DNA of 64,000 nucleotides from Bacteroidota bacterium. Lineage in GTDB: Bacteria; Bacteroidota; Bacteroidia; NS11-12g; UBA955. Shown one piece after another: positions 8,914 through 16,124 of this stretch; within the stretch, counting starts at the first letter, position 1; each line of letters opens with the position of its first letter. The stretch spans positions 34,192 to 98,191 of the forward strand of contig JAGXTF010000031.1 of NCBI GenBank assembly GCA_018333525.1, given 5' to 3'. A model generated the notes under the pieces. The model worked only from the letters and a program-made list of their open reading frames with translations. It was not told where the DNA came from and searched no databases. Made by a program: the position numbers and the translations under genes.

Positions 8914-10713
8914 TTATGCAGGTAACTGAAGGTTTGACTTGATTTTGGAAACGATGTCGGCAGCGGTAATTGGCATGCCATTGTAATTTAATACTGAAAT
9001 TAATTTTTCAGGTGAAATACCCAATTCAATCATGAGCAAACTTCGCATTTGTGCATCGCGATTTTGCTCAATTACAAACACGGATTTATGCGATTGAATA
9101 AATGCATCTACTGAAGAATGAAAGGGAAAAGAAAGAATTCGGATGGCGTCGGTTTTGATACCGTCTTTTTCCATCCATTCCTTTGCCTCCAATGCAGAAT
9201 GGGTGCTTGTTCCAAAAAACAATATTCCAATTTCACTCTCATTTTTTTCCTGATAAAATTGTGGTTTGGGCACCATATTTTTCGCAGTTTCCCATTTCAC
9301 CATTAAACGATCCATATTTCGTTTATACGCTTCTCCGTTTTCTGTATACGCCGCATATTCATCACGGGAAGTTCCTCTGGTAAAATATGCACCTTTGGTG
9401 GGGTGTGTTCCAGGATAAGTTCTGTATGGAATTCCATCGCCATCCACATCCAGATACCTTCCGAACCTGCCCATATTTTCCAGTTCTTTTGCATGCAATA
9501 CTTTCCCTCTTTTGTATTTTCTATTCTCATCCCATACCAGGGGTTCACACATGTGGTCATTCATTCCAAGATCCAGATCGGTGAGCAATATTACCGGTGT
9601 TTGTAATTCCTCAGCGAGGTCAAAACTTTCTGCGGTCATTTCAAAACACTCTTTTGGGTCTGAGGGAATTAATAAAACATGTTTGGTATCTCCATGAGAT
9701 GCATATGCGGCCTCCAGAATATCGGATTGTTGGGTACGCGTTGGCATTCCTGTACTTGGACCCGTGCGCTGCACGTCAATCAAAACAGCCGGCACTTCAG
9801 CGAAATATGCGAGCCCTAAAAATTCATTCATCAATGAAACTCCTGGACCACTGGTTGCGGTAAAAGATCGTGCTCCATTCCAGTTGGCACCTATTACCAT
9901 TCCTAAAGCAGCGAGTTCGTCTTCTGCCTGAACAATAGCGAAATTGTTTTTCCCTGTTTCCGGATCCACGCGATATTCAGATGCATAATTTTCAAATGCC
10001 TCTGCTACGGAAGTAGATGGTGTAATTGGGTACCAGGCACAAACTGTCGCACCTCCGTAAACCGCGCCCAGTCCGCATGCAGCGTTGCCTTCGAGCAAAA
10101 TTTTATCTTTCACCAAATCTCTTCTCTCTAAATGAAATTCCAGTGGAAACTGGAAATTTTCCTTCACATAATTTATTCCCAATTCCAGAGATTTAATATT
10201 GGGGGCAATGAGTTTTTCTTTTCCTGTAAATTGTTCTGCCAACAATTGTTCTAAAACGGGAAATTCAATATTTAACAATGCCGACAATGCACCTACATAA
10301 ATAATATTTTTAAACAATTGCCTCTGGCGCGGATCGGTGAATTCCCGATTGGCCATTTCCATGAGTGGTATTCCTAAATAATTTAAATCGGGGCGGATGA
10401 ATTCATCATGGAGTTTTTTGGTATTGTCGTATACGAAATATCCTCCTGATTTTACGGAGGCTACATCTTCCTTCATGCTTTGGGGATTTACAGAAACCAT
10501 GAGGTCGATGCCCTCTCTGCGTCCCAAATGTCCTTTTTCACTTACCCGAACCTCGTACCAGGTTGGTAAGCCCTGAATGTTGGATGGAAAAATATTCTTT
10601 GGCGAAACGGGTATTCCCATTCTGAAAATGGACTTTGCGAACAAATAATTCGCACTGGCCGAACCCGTACCATTCACATTCGCAAACCGGATTACAAAAT
10701 CATTTACCGGCAT
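8914..10713 (-). CDS. korA: 2-oxoacid:ferredoxin oxidoreductase, fused gamma-alpha subunit (KorA-like)
   Basis: 599 residues. The N-terminal ~190 residues are a gamma domain (G-T-G-S-x-S-A near residue 15, then the S-V-N-P-Q-S region). The alpha domain follows, with GNAACGLGAVYGG and YPITPSTSVAEAFE around residue 210-235, the pyrimidine/2-oxoacid-binding motif of the family, and A-x-S-G-P-G-x-S-L-M further on. A C-terminal transketolase-like domain completes the usual gamma-alpha fusion found in two-subunit 2-oxoglutarate:ferredoxin oxidoreductases. It is coupled to korB with a one-base gap, so the two are made together. Upstream on the same strand are the GxxExxY gene and the FAD/Fe-S protein, the latter a likely electron partner through ferredoxin. 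Confidence 0.93.
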   Translation of the reverse strand: MPVNDFVIRFANVNGTGSASANYLFAKSIFRMGIPVSPKNIFPSNIQGLPTWYEVRVSEKGHLGRREGIDLMVSVNPQSMKEDVASVKSGGYFVYDNTKKLHDEFIRPDLNYLGIPLMEMANREFTDPRQRQLFKNIIYVGALSALLNIEFPVLEQLLAEQFTGKEKLIAPNIKSLELGINYVKENFQFPLEFHLERRDLVKDKILLEGNAACGLGAVYGGATVCAWYPITPSTSVAEAFENYASEYRVDPETGKNNFAIVQAEDELAALGMVIGANWNGARSFTATSGPGVSLMNEFLGLAYFAEVPAVLIDVQRTGPSTGMPTRTQQSDILEAAYASHGDTKHVLLIPSDPKECFEMTAESFDLAEELQTPVILLTDLDLGMNDHMCEPLVWDENRKYKRGKVLHAKELENMGRFGRYLDVDGDGIPYRTYPGTHPTKGAYFTRGTSRDEYAAYTENGEAYKRNMDRLMVKWETAKNMVPKPQFYQEKNESEIGILFFGTSTHSALEAKEWMEKDGIKTDAIRILSFPFHSSVDAFIQSHKSVFVIEQNRDAQMRSLLMIELGISPEKLISVLNYNGMPITAADIVSKIKSNLQLPA

Positions 10714-10814
10714 AGAATTTTACCACTATAGACACAAAGTTTTTTTGCACAAAGACACAAGGTTTTTTATTCATATTCTGATCTGATTTATTCATTCTGA
10801 TTTTTAATTTATTC
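10714..10814. repeat. Intergenic repeat, left edge of the GxxExxY insertion
   Basis: Contains GACACAAAG (10731-10739) and GCACAAAGACACAAGG (10747-10762). The second is an inverted match to CCTCGTGTCTTTGTG at 11296-11310 and 11315-11329 on the other side of the GxxExxY gene. Such CACAAAGACAC words are common in intergenic DNA of Bacteroidota (general knowledge). Confidence 0.6.
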
Positions 10815-11240
10815 TTAGTTATTATCTTTAAAATTAGACTCTTGTTTGTCGAATTGATCGAGCAAAATGCCATTAATTACACGTTTTACTCCATTCTTAA
10901 ATAAATTCACATTGAAATTAATCAACAGTCCTAATTTACATTCACTAATTTTTAGATAAGTTAAAATTTGAGCGAAATGCGTTTCATTAATTTTGTCTAC
11001 TGCCTTTAATTCAACAATGACCAAGTCTTCAATTAAAAGATCCAATCTGTAACCGATATCAACCCGAACACCATCATATATAACCGGCATGGGCTTCTCC
11101 TTTTCAACCTTTAACCCGGTTTTTTTTAATTCATGAAATAAAAATTCCTTATATGCATTTTCCAATAGTCCGGGTCCAATTTCTTTATGGACTTTAAGAC
11201 CACATTCAAAAACAATTTTCGCTATTTGATTCTCAGTCAT
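10815..11240 (-). CDS. GxxExxY family protein
   Basis: 141 residues. Residues 24-30 read GLLENAY, the G-x-x-E-x-x-Y motif that names the family. D67 in YRLDLLI and E77-L-K79 in IVELKA fit a PD-(D/E)xK nuclease-like core (D-x9-E-x-K). The family is widespread and often multi-copy in Bacteroidota; its biochemical role is not established. Here the gene lies between the FAD/Fe-S gene and korA on the same strand, yet has no evident link to that pathway, and both flanks carry inverted CACAAAGACAC-type repeats. This suggests arrival by insertion. Start ATG at 11240 gives the usual N-terminus. Confidence 0.85.
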   Translation of the reverse strand: MTENQIAKIVFECGLKVHKEIGPGLLENAYKEFLFHELKKTGLKVEKEKPMPVIYDGVRVDIGYRLDLLIEDLVIVELKAVDKINETHFAQILTYLKISECKLGLLINFNVNLFKNGVKRVINGILLDQFDKQESNFKDNN

Positions 11241-11295
11241 ATGTATTATACATTCAAATTTTTCTGAACTTGTTGATATTGTTGTTTTGAATTTT

Positions 11296-11351
11296 CCTCG
11301 TGTCTTTGTGCCTTCCTCGTGTCTTTGTGGTTAAGTGCCTTTGTGGTTAAA
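11296..11351. repeat. Intergenic repeat, right edge of the GxxExxY insertion
   Basis: CCTCGTGTCTTTGTG at 11296-11310, the same word running into GTTAA at 11315-11334, and a shorter TGCCTTTGTGGTTAAA at 11336-11351. These are the inverse of the repeat at 10747-10762. The stop codon of the neighbouring FAD/Fe-S gene (11347-11349) lies inside the last copy. Confidence 0.6.
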
Positions 11352-13128
11352 GTATTTTAGACGCTTTGGTGGTGGAATACAAATACTTCTGCATGTCCCA
11401 GGCGCTGGTGGGGCAGCGTTCGGCGCAGAGGCCGCAGTGGAGGCAAACGTCTTCGTCTTTTACCATTACACGGCCGGTTTTTAGTGTATCGGAAACCAGT
11501 AAATCCTGTGTGAGGTTGTGCGCCGGTGCCGACAAATGCAAACGCAAATCTTTCTCATCTTCATTCGGAGTAAAAGTGATACAGGAAGTGGGACAAATAT
11601 CCATACATGCATCACATTCTATACAGCGATCTTCTGTAAAAACAGTTTGTACATCACAATTTAAACAACGCTGTGCTTCCTGAAATGCAGTAGTCAAATC
11701 AAACCCCAATTCCACCTCTTTTTTTCTATCTGAAAGTGTAATTTTCTTTTCTGCCTGAGGAACAATAAAACGCTTATCCGTAGCTACAATGCTATCATAA
11801 CTCCATTCATGAATTCCCATTTTGGTACTCATTAAATTCGTCATCGGATCGGGGCGTTTTAATACATCCAAATCTCTGCAAAACAAATCAATGGAAACAG
11901 CAGCATGATGCCCTTGTGCAACAGCGGTAATTACATTCTTCGGACCAAATGAGGCATCACCACCAAAAAATACATTTTTCAATGTACTTTGAAAAGTGAC
12001 ATCATTTACCACTGGCATGCCATGGCCATCAAAATCTAAACCCAAATCTCTTTCTATCCATGGAAAACTATTTTCCTGACCAATTGCAATCAACACATCA
12101 TCGGCTTCTACAAATACATCCTGCTCACCGGTAGGCAACAATTGCCGTTTCCCTTTTTCATCATAAACCGGGTGAACTTTTTCAAATTTCATGCCCACCA
12201 ATTTTCCATTTTCCAACACAAATTCCAATGGCACATGATTTTCCATAATCGGAATATCCTCATGCATGGCATCTTCTTTTTCCCAGGGAGAAGCTTTCAT
12301 TTCTGAAAAGGGACTGCGCACCAAAACCTTTACTTCTTCTCCACCCAGCCGGCGGGAAGTGCGGCAACAATCCATGGCGGTATTTCCACCTCCAAGTACA
12401 ATTACTTTTTTACCAATTTTATTGGTATGCTCAAACGCCACACTTGCTAACCACTCTATTCCAATATGAACATTGGCCGAAGCTTCTTTTCTGCCCGGCA
12501 GGCTGGAAAGATCCCGGCCTCTTGGTGCTCCTGTTCCAACAAAAATAGCATCGTAGTTTTGATCCAGAATTTCTTTTAAACTGTTTACATACGTTTTATA
12601 ATGGGTATGAATTCCAAGGTCAATAATATATCCGACTTCTTCGTTTAAAACAGTTTCAGGCAGGCGAAAGGAAGGAATCTGACTGCGCATCATACCACCT
12701 CCGGCAAATTGTTCATCAAACAAATGAATTTCATATCCCAACGGTGCCAGATCTCTGGCAACTGTGAGGGAGGCGGGACCACCGCCAATCAATGCTATTT
12801 TTTTACCATTCGATGCAAATGGTCCTTGTGGCATTCTGTGTTTTACATCGTCTTTAAAATCAGCTGCCACGCGTTTGAGGCGGCAAATAGCGACAGGCTC
12901 ATCTTCCACCCTGCCCCTTCTGCATGCAGGTTCGCATGGCCGGTCACAGGTTCTGCCAAGCACTCCCGGAAATACATTGGATTCCCAATTCACCATGTAT
13001 GCTTCGCTATATAATCCGGCGGCTATAAGGCGTATATATTCCGGAACGGGGGTATGTGCAGGACAGGCGTACTGACAATCCACTACCTTGTGGTAATATT
13101 CGGGGTCTTTGGTGTTGGTAGGATTCAT
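11347..13128 (-). CDS. GltD-like FAD-dependent oxidoreductase with C-terminal 4Fe-4S ferredoxin domain
   Basis: 593 residues. An N-terminal Cys-rich segment (C-x-x-A-C-P near 18-24; R-T-C-D-R-P-C-E-x-A-C near 59-69) is the Fe-S domain typical of glutamate synthase small-chain relatives. ALIGGGPASLTVARDLAPLG near 112 binds FAD and VIVLGGGNTAMDCCR near 243 binds NAD(P)H. The C-terminus holds two 4Fe-4S motifs, C-I-E-C-D-A-C-M-D-I-C-P and C-L-H-C-G-L-C-A-E-R-C-P. It should move electrons between NAD(P)H and ferredoxin or another Fe-S carrier. Its place upstream of korAB suggests reoxidation of ferredoxin reduced by that enzyme; a glutamate synthase role is less likely since no large subunit is nearby. 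Confidence 0.85.
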   Translation of the reverse strand: MNPTNTKDPEYYHKVVDCQYACPAHTPVPEYIRLIAAGLYSEAYMVNWESNVFPGVLGRTCDRPCEPACRRGRVEDEPVAICRLKRVAADFKDDVKHRMPQGPFASNGKKIALIGGGPASLTVARDLAPLGYEIHLFDEQFAGGGMMRSQIPSFRLPETVLNEEVGYIIDLGIHTHYKTYVNSLKEILDQNYDAIFVGTGAPRGRDLSSLPGRKEASANVHIGIEWLASVAFEHTNKIGKKVIVLGGGNTAMDCCRTSRRLGGEEVKVLVRSPFSEMKASPWEKEDAMHEDIPIMENHVPLEFVLENGKLVGMKFEKVHPVYDEKGKRQLLPTGEQDVFVEADDVLIAIGQENSFPWIERDLGLDFDGHGMPVVNDVTFQSTLKNVFFGGDASFGPKNVITAVAQGHHAAVSIDLFCRDLDVLKRPDPMTNLMSTKMGIHEWSYDSIVATDKRFIVPQAEKKITLSDRKKEVELGFDLTTAFQEAQRCLNCDVQTVFTEDRCIECDACMDICPTSCITFTPNEDEKDLRLHLSAPAHNLTQDLLVSDTLKTGRVMVKDEDVCLHCGLCAERCPTSAWDMQKYLYSTTKASKIL

Positions 13129-13245
13129 GGAGAATTTCTATATGGCCGTTAAAGAGGTAAAACGGCAAATAATAGAATATTCATCAAATCATCAAGGGTT
13201 TGAAAAAATTGTTGGAAAGGGCGAAAAAAGCAGTTGCGCTAAGGC

Positions 13246-13440
13246 TTAGTGGCGAAGGATTTTGGAATTGTTTTTTTGTCCGCTCACTTCGAGTGCCAAA
13301 TCCAAATAATCATCCATAACCAGGGTAGCAGCAATAATATCAGAAGTATCTCCAAATTGTTCTTCGCGCAAAGCCACCACCAGATCTTCCAGGGTGCCTA
13401 ATTCGGGTTTGTTTAAATCGATCATAATAGTGTTGTTCAT
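13246..13440 (-). CDS. Small protein of unknown function upstream of the kor operon
   Basis: 64 residues from ATG at 13440 (alternative ATG at 13425). The sequence is acidic and looks like a real folded protein: a short N-terminus, then about 40 residues predicted helical (LEDLVVALREEQFGDTSDII, then AATLVMDDYLDLALEV). A longer frame starting at 13506 would read through the terminator hairpin and is rejected. I do not recognise a family. It lies 117 bp upstream of the FAD/Fe-S gene on the same strand and just downstream of the terminator at 13468-13500, so it probably has its own promoter between 13441 and 13467 or depends on read-through. Confidence 0.55.
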   Translation of the reverse strand: MNNTIMIDLNKPELGTLEDLVVALREEQFGDTSDIIAATLVMDDYLDLALEVSGQKNNSKILRH

Positions 13441-13467
13441 AGCATAAAAATTTGTTAACACAAATGT

Positions 13468-13500
13468 AAAAAAAGCTCCTGAGGTCTCAGGAGCTTTTTT
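13468..13500 (-). terminator. Strong intrinsic terminator ending the candidate RNA
   Basis: GCTCCTGA (13475-13482) and TCAGGAGC (13487-13494) form an 8-bp stem with a 4-base loop, flanked by seven A on the left and six T on the right. The A and T runs make it work on either strand. On the minus strand it closes the structured stretch 13501-13795; there is no plus-strand gene ending here. Confidence 0.8.
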
Positions 13501-13795
13501 GAACACTTAATCAACCGTGTTTGAGAATTTACGTTAAGTTTTCGGCAGCAGGGATGTTCTTCACGTGCCAGGCACGCCAATACAGGTAGTTTCGAGTGGT
13601 GTAAGATTTTCGTAATTCCTTCCAGGTCAAAGGTCGTTTTTGGGGTTGACAGAGCCCGGAGACTTCCACAAGCAGAAATCTCCGGGATATCATCAAATAC
13701 AAAGAGGGAGTCAGACGGTAAGCCGACAAGTTGCGACAAAACCCTCTGAGGTTTCACAAAATTGAAATAAGATTGTTGTCTAACTCCCATAAAAG
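13468..13795 (-). ncRNA. Candidate structured non-coding RNA with own terminator
   Basis: About 330 bases with no convincing gene. On the minus strand GGGAGTTAGAC (13788-13778) pairs with GTCTGACTCCC (13716-13706): 11 pairs including one G-U that would be a C-A mismatch on the plus strand, which argues for minus-strand transcription. A second hairpin has TCTCCGGG/CCCGGAGA arms (13679-13686 and 13655-13662), and a small one has CGTGC/GCACG arms (13564-13576). The stretch ends in the terminator at 13468-13500. I see no RNase P signature, no tRNA-like end or tag reading frame of tmRNA, and no SRP loop. A 6S-type RNA or a leader acting on the downstream ORF and kor operon remain possible. A 121-codon frame crosses it and the terminator and is judged spurious. 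Confidence 0.5.
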
Positions 13796-13834
13796 TGTCG
13801 TACAAATCAAGTATGGGCACAGGAATCCAAAGGG

Positions 13835-13846
13835 GGTGATTTCACG
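13835..13846. promoter_or_regulatory. Candidate operator GGTGATTTCACG upstream of the sensory operon
   Basis: GGTGA-TT-TCACG is one base short of a perfect 12-bp palindrome and matches the core of the 18-bp palindrome at 56147-56164. Both lie next to LuxR-type regulator genes. This copy is 92 bp upstream of the -33 element of the operon promoter. A second outward AAATCACC at 13861-13868 could pair with GGTGATTT (13835-13842) as an alternative hairpin. Confidence 0.4.
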
Positions 13847-13938
13847 GTATTTTTTTGCGCAAATCACCTTTTTTTACTGCGCCTAAACCGCAAATACATC
13901 TAAAGCAATATTCCAGTTCATTGATTTTCAATACGCCA

Positions 13939-13969
13939 TTGTGGTGAATGGGATAACTTGTTAGATTTG
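13939..13969 (+). promoter_or_regulatory. Promoter of the 13999-16799 sensory operon
   Basis: TTG at 13939-13941, a 20-bp spacer and TAGATTTG at 13962-13969 fit the Bacteroidota promoter. Transcription would begin about 13975, some 24 bases before the ATG at 13999. Confidence 0.6.
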
Positions 13970-13998
13970 CAATTATCAAAAAGCACAAATCAAATATC

Positions 13999-14733
13999 AT
14001 GAGCTACCCAATTTATGGACTTCCTGTTTCTGCATCAGCCCTGTCCGATATGAAACAAAATTTTTACTGGATGTATGAAACATGCAATGCCGTTCAAAAT
14101 CTGCCATTATTTGCAAACTGGCAGAATGTGAAAACCGCACTGAACATCGGTCCTGGTTGGGCTTCCGCTAATGGAGACGGAGTTCTCTTTTATTATATGG
14201 TCGAAAATGATATTACCGGGCCTTATTATTCTTATGCTATCGTGGAAGCAGACCGCGATGGAATGGGGATTTTTCAACCCAAAGCGGGTGCAACCTGGAT
14301 TTCGCTCTTACCCGGCGGAGGAATTAAAACCTATACTACTCCAGCAGAAATTGCGGCAATGAATGCTTGTATCGCTGCATACACCACCCTGCAAACCAGA
14401 AATATTCCGGATTTAATTGCCGGATTAAGCATTCCAATTTCCACTTTGCCAAACCATCCGCTGAAATGCTTTGCAAGTGCAGAGGCAATTTGGAAATTTT
14501 TTGATGACAACAATGCCCAAATTAATGCTGCAACAGAAATAATGATTTACAATGTGGCCTCGTACACTGACGTTACCTCCACTCCTTTGCCACAGGAAAT
14601 GAAAGCACAATCGGTTTCCCTGGTATATAGAAATGGAGCAAGTGAATTGTTGACTGAGGGAAATGCGGATGTAAATAAATTGTTTATGGATAAAGCCCTT
14701 GAACATGGATGCCGATGCCCACCTCTTTGTTAA
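13999..14733 (+). CDS. Unknown cytoplasmic protein, first gene of a sensory operon
   Basis: 244 residues. I do not recognise a family. There is no signal peptide or membrane helix. The sequence is rich in aromatic residues near the N-terminus (YPIYGLPVSA, FYWMYETCNA) and has a middle region with PKAGATWISLLPGGG and a Cys-rich tail (HGCRCPPLC). Composition and codon use look like a genuine gene. It has its own promoter (13939-13969), overlaps the next gene by 25 bp and so is probably translated in coupling with the membrane protein, kinase and regulator that follow. That context suggests a ligand, input or output component of the signalling unit, but no biochemical role can be read from the sequence. 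Confidence 0.75.
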   Translation: MSYPIYGLPVSASALSDMKQNFYWMYETCNAVQNLPLFANWQNVKTALNIGPGWASANGDGVLFYYMVENDITGPYYSYAIVEADRDGMGIFQPKAGATWISLLPGGGIKTYTTPAEIAAMNACIAAYTTLQTRNIPDLIAGLSIPISTLPNHPLKCFASAEAIWKFFDDNNAQINAATEIMIYNVASYTDVTSTPLPQEMKAQSVSLVYRNGASELLTEGNADVNKLFMDKALEHGCRCPPLC

Positions 14734-15398
14734 TAATTCAAAAGTTAATAGACAACTTTCAATCCCATCAAATCACTGTATATCATTATACTGGTTTTTT
14801 CCAATTTATTCTAGCATTAAGCTGTATCGGTAAATTGGTAAAACATGAAAAACTCATTGTTCTTGTTTGTCTAAATTACTTTTTATATTATTTATTTAGT
14901 CTCTTTTTTTATAGAGCGGGAATAAATAATCTTTTGCTCATCAATATCAGTGATATTATAATAGGCATTACTTATTTTACTTATTTTTATTTATCGAAAC
15001 CAAATAGAAATCGGATATTTCTATATTTACTTATATTATTCTTAGTCGCGCAATTGATTAACTTATTTTTCGGACAAGGTTTTGAAACTGTTAATACGTT
15101 AACATCAGTGCCATTGTATCTTTCCATCGCCTTTTTGAGTTATATATCTTTGAGAAAATGGATTCAACAAGACACAATTCAATTTTCCAATATCCATTTT
15201 TGGTTTATGATTGCATCTTTGATTAATTTTATTTTACCTGTATCGCAAATTGCCTTAGAACCGTATATGAATCAAGTGGATGTGCATATTTCAGCTAAAA
15301 TGTTTATCATAGAAGGTATTGCCGGATTTTCGTTTAACGTCTTTTTAACCATAGGTTTAATATGGAAAATAGTAACCAATACCTCTTATTCATCGTAA
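14709..15398 (+). CDS. Seven-helix membrane protein paired with a histidine kinase
   Basis: 229 residues with seven hydrophobic stretches: about 28-45, 50-70, 75-97, 103-123, 128-146, 157-180 and 197-222. Loops are short and there is no recognisable catalytic or ligand motif. It overlaps the unknown gene upstream by 25 bp and the kinase gene downstream by 37 bp, so it should be made in step with both. The most economical reading is a membrane sensor whose kinase output is a separate polypeptide. The gene is markedly AT-rich compared with neighbours. The start at 14709 is the first ATG giving the whole hydrophobic region; nearby in-frame ATG codons would change the N-terminus only slightly. 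Confidence 0.7.
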   Translation: MPMPTSLLIIQKLIDNFQSHQITVYHYTGFFQFILALSCIGKLVKHEKLIVLVCLNYFLYYLFSLFFYRAGINNLLLINISDIIIGITYFTYFYLSKPNRNRIFLYLLILFLVAQLINLFFGQGFETVNTLTSVPLYLSIAFLSYISLRKWIQQDTIQFSNIHFWFMIASLINFILPVSQIALEPYMNQVDVHISAKMFIIEGIAGFSFNVFLTIGLIWKIVTNTSYSS

Positions 15399-16123
15399 TT
15401 GTTTCTGCAGTTGCAGTAGCTTTTCTGCTTTTTATTGCGGTGGATATTTTCATGTTATACCGCATGAAACAAATAAAAAACCGCAACAAAATCATTGAAA
15501 TGGAAACGCGGTTTGTGAAAGAAATTCATGAAGCTAAAACGGAAGCCACCCAACAGGTAATGCGGGATATAGGGCAGGAATTGCACGACAATATCGGGCA
15601 AAATCTTACGGTTTCCATGATGCAACTAAATCGAATTACTTCAAGTGATCCGCTGTTAAATCAAACTGCAGAATTATTAAAATCTACCATGAAGGAAGTG
15701 CGACAATTGTCTCACCAACTCGCGGGAGATTTGATGGAAAATCTGGATTTTTCCCATGCTCTGGAAAGAATTGCTTCCAATATCCAAAAAACCGGGACCA
15801 TTCAAATGAAAATTCAGGTTGAACCACTGCCCGATTCTTTTTCAAAATCTCTGGAATTGCTGCTGTTAAGAGTAGTGCAGGAAATCATTCAAAATACTTT
15901 GAAACACGCATCTGCAACAGAAATTGAAATTGTATGCAATAGCGGAAATAAGCAAATAAATTTGGAGTATCGAGACAATGGAAAGGGATTTGATTTGAAA
16001 TCCAAAAGCGATGGCCTTGGAATGGCAAGCATTCAAAAACGCCTGGAAATTCTTCGTGCAGATTATCGGATTTTTTCAGAACCCGGAAAGGGTTTTCAGT
16101 TAACCGCAAATATACCTTTGTAA
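15362..16123 (+). CDS. Histidine kinase, HisKA_3 family, single membrane anchor
   Basis: 253 residues. One membrane helix (about 8-32) is followed by a short coiled coil, then H75 in GQELHDNIGQ, the HisKA_3 phospho-accepting site. The HATPase domain has the N-box EIIQNTLKHA near 175, YRDNGKGFDL near 206 and a final GLGMASIQKRL region. There is no sensor domain of its own, which fits dependence on the 7-helix protein whose gene it overlaps. The response regulator starts one base after its stop, so these two are clearly a pair. Similar to DegS/NarX/LiaS kinases. Confidence 0.9.
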   Translation: MENSNQYLLFIVIVSAVAVAFLLFIAVDIFMLYRMKQIKNRNKIIEMETRFVKEIHEAKTEATQQVMRDIGQELHDNIGQNLTVSMMQLNRITSSDPLLNQTAELLKSTMKEVRQLSHQLAGDLMENLDFSHALERIASNIQKTGTIQMKIQVEPLPDSFSKSLELLLLRVVQEIIQNTLKHASATEIEIVCNSGNKQINLEYRDNGKGFDLKSKSDGLGMASIQKRLEILRADYRIFSEPGKGFQLTANIPL

Positions 16124-16124
16124 C

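Noticed and set aside
8913..8981. Longer KorB start at 8981
   Set aside because: Would overlap korA by 68 bp with an unconserved leader; ATG at 8912 follows the korA stop by one base.
11347..13128. Glutamate synthase small chain (gltD) label
   Set aside because: Homologous fold, but two extra ferredoxin motifs, no gltB and the kor context argue against a plain gltD call.
13468..13795. RNase P RNA, tmRNA or SRP RNA at this place
   Set aside because: The conserved GAGGAAAGTCCGGGC-type core, a tRNA-like 3' end with tag frame, and the GGTCAGGTCCGGAAGGAAGC-type loop were each looked for by eye and not found.
13455..13820. 121-codon minus-strand frame across 13455-13820
   Set aside because: It reads through the terminator hairpin, has no family resemblance and overlaps well-formed RNA helices; a structured RNA explains the stretch better.
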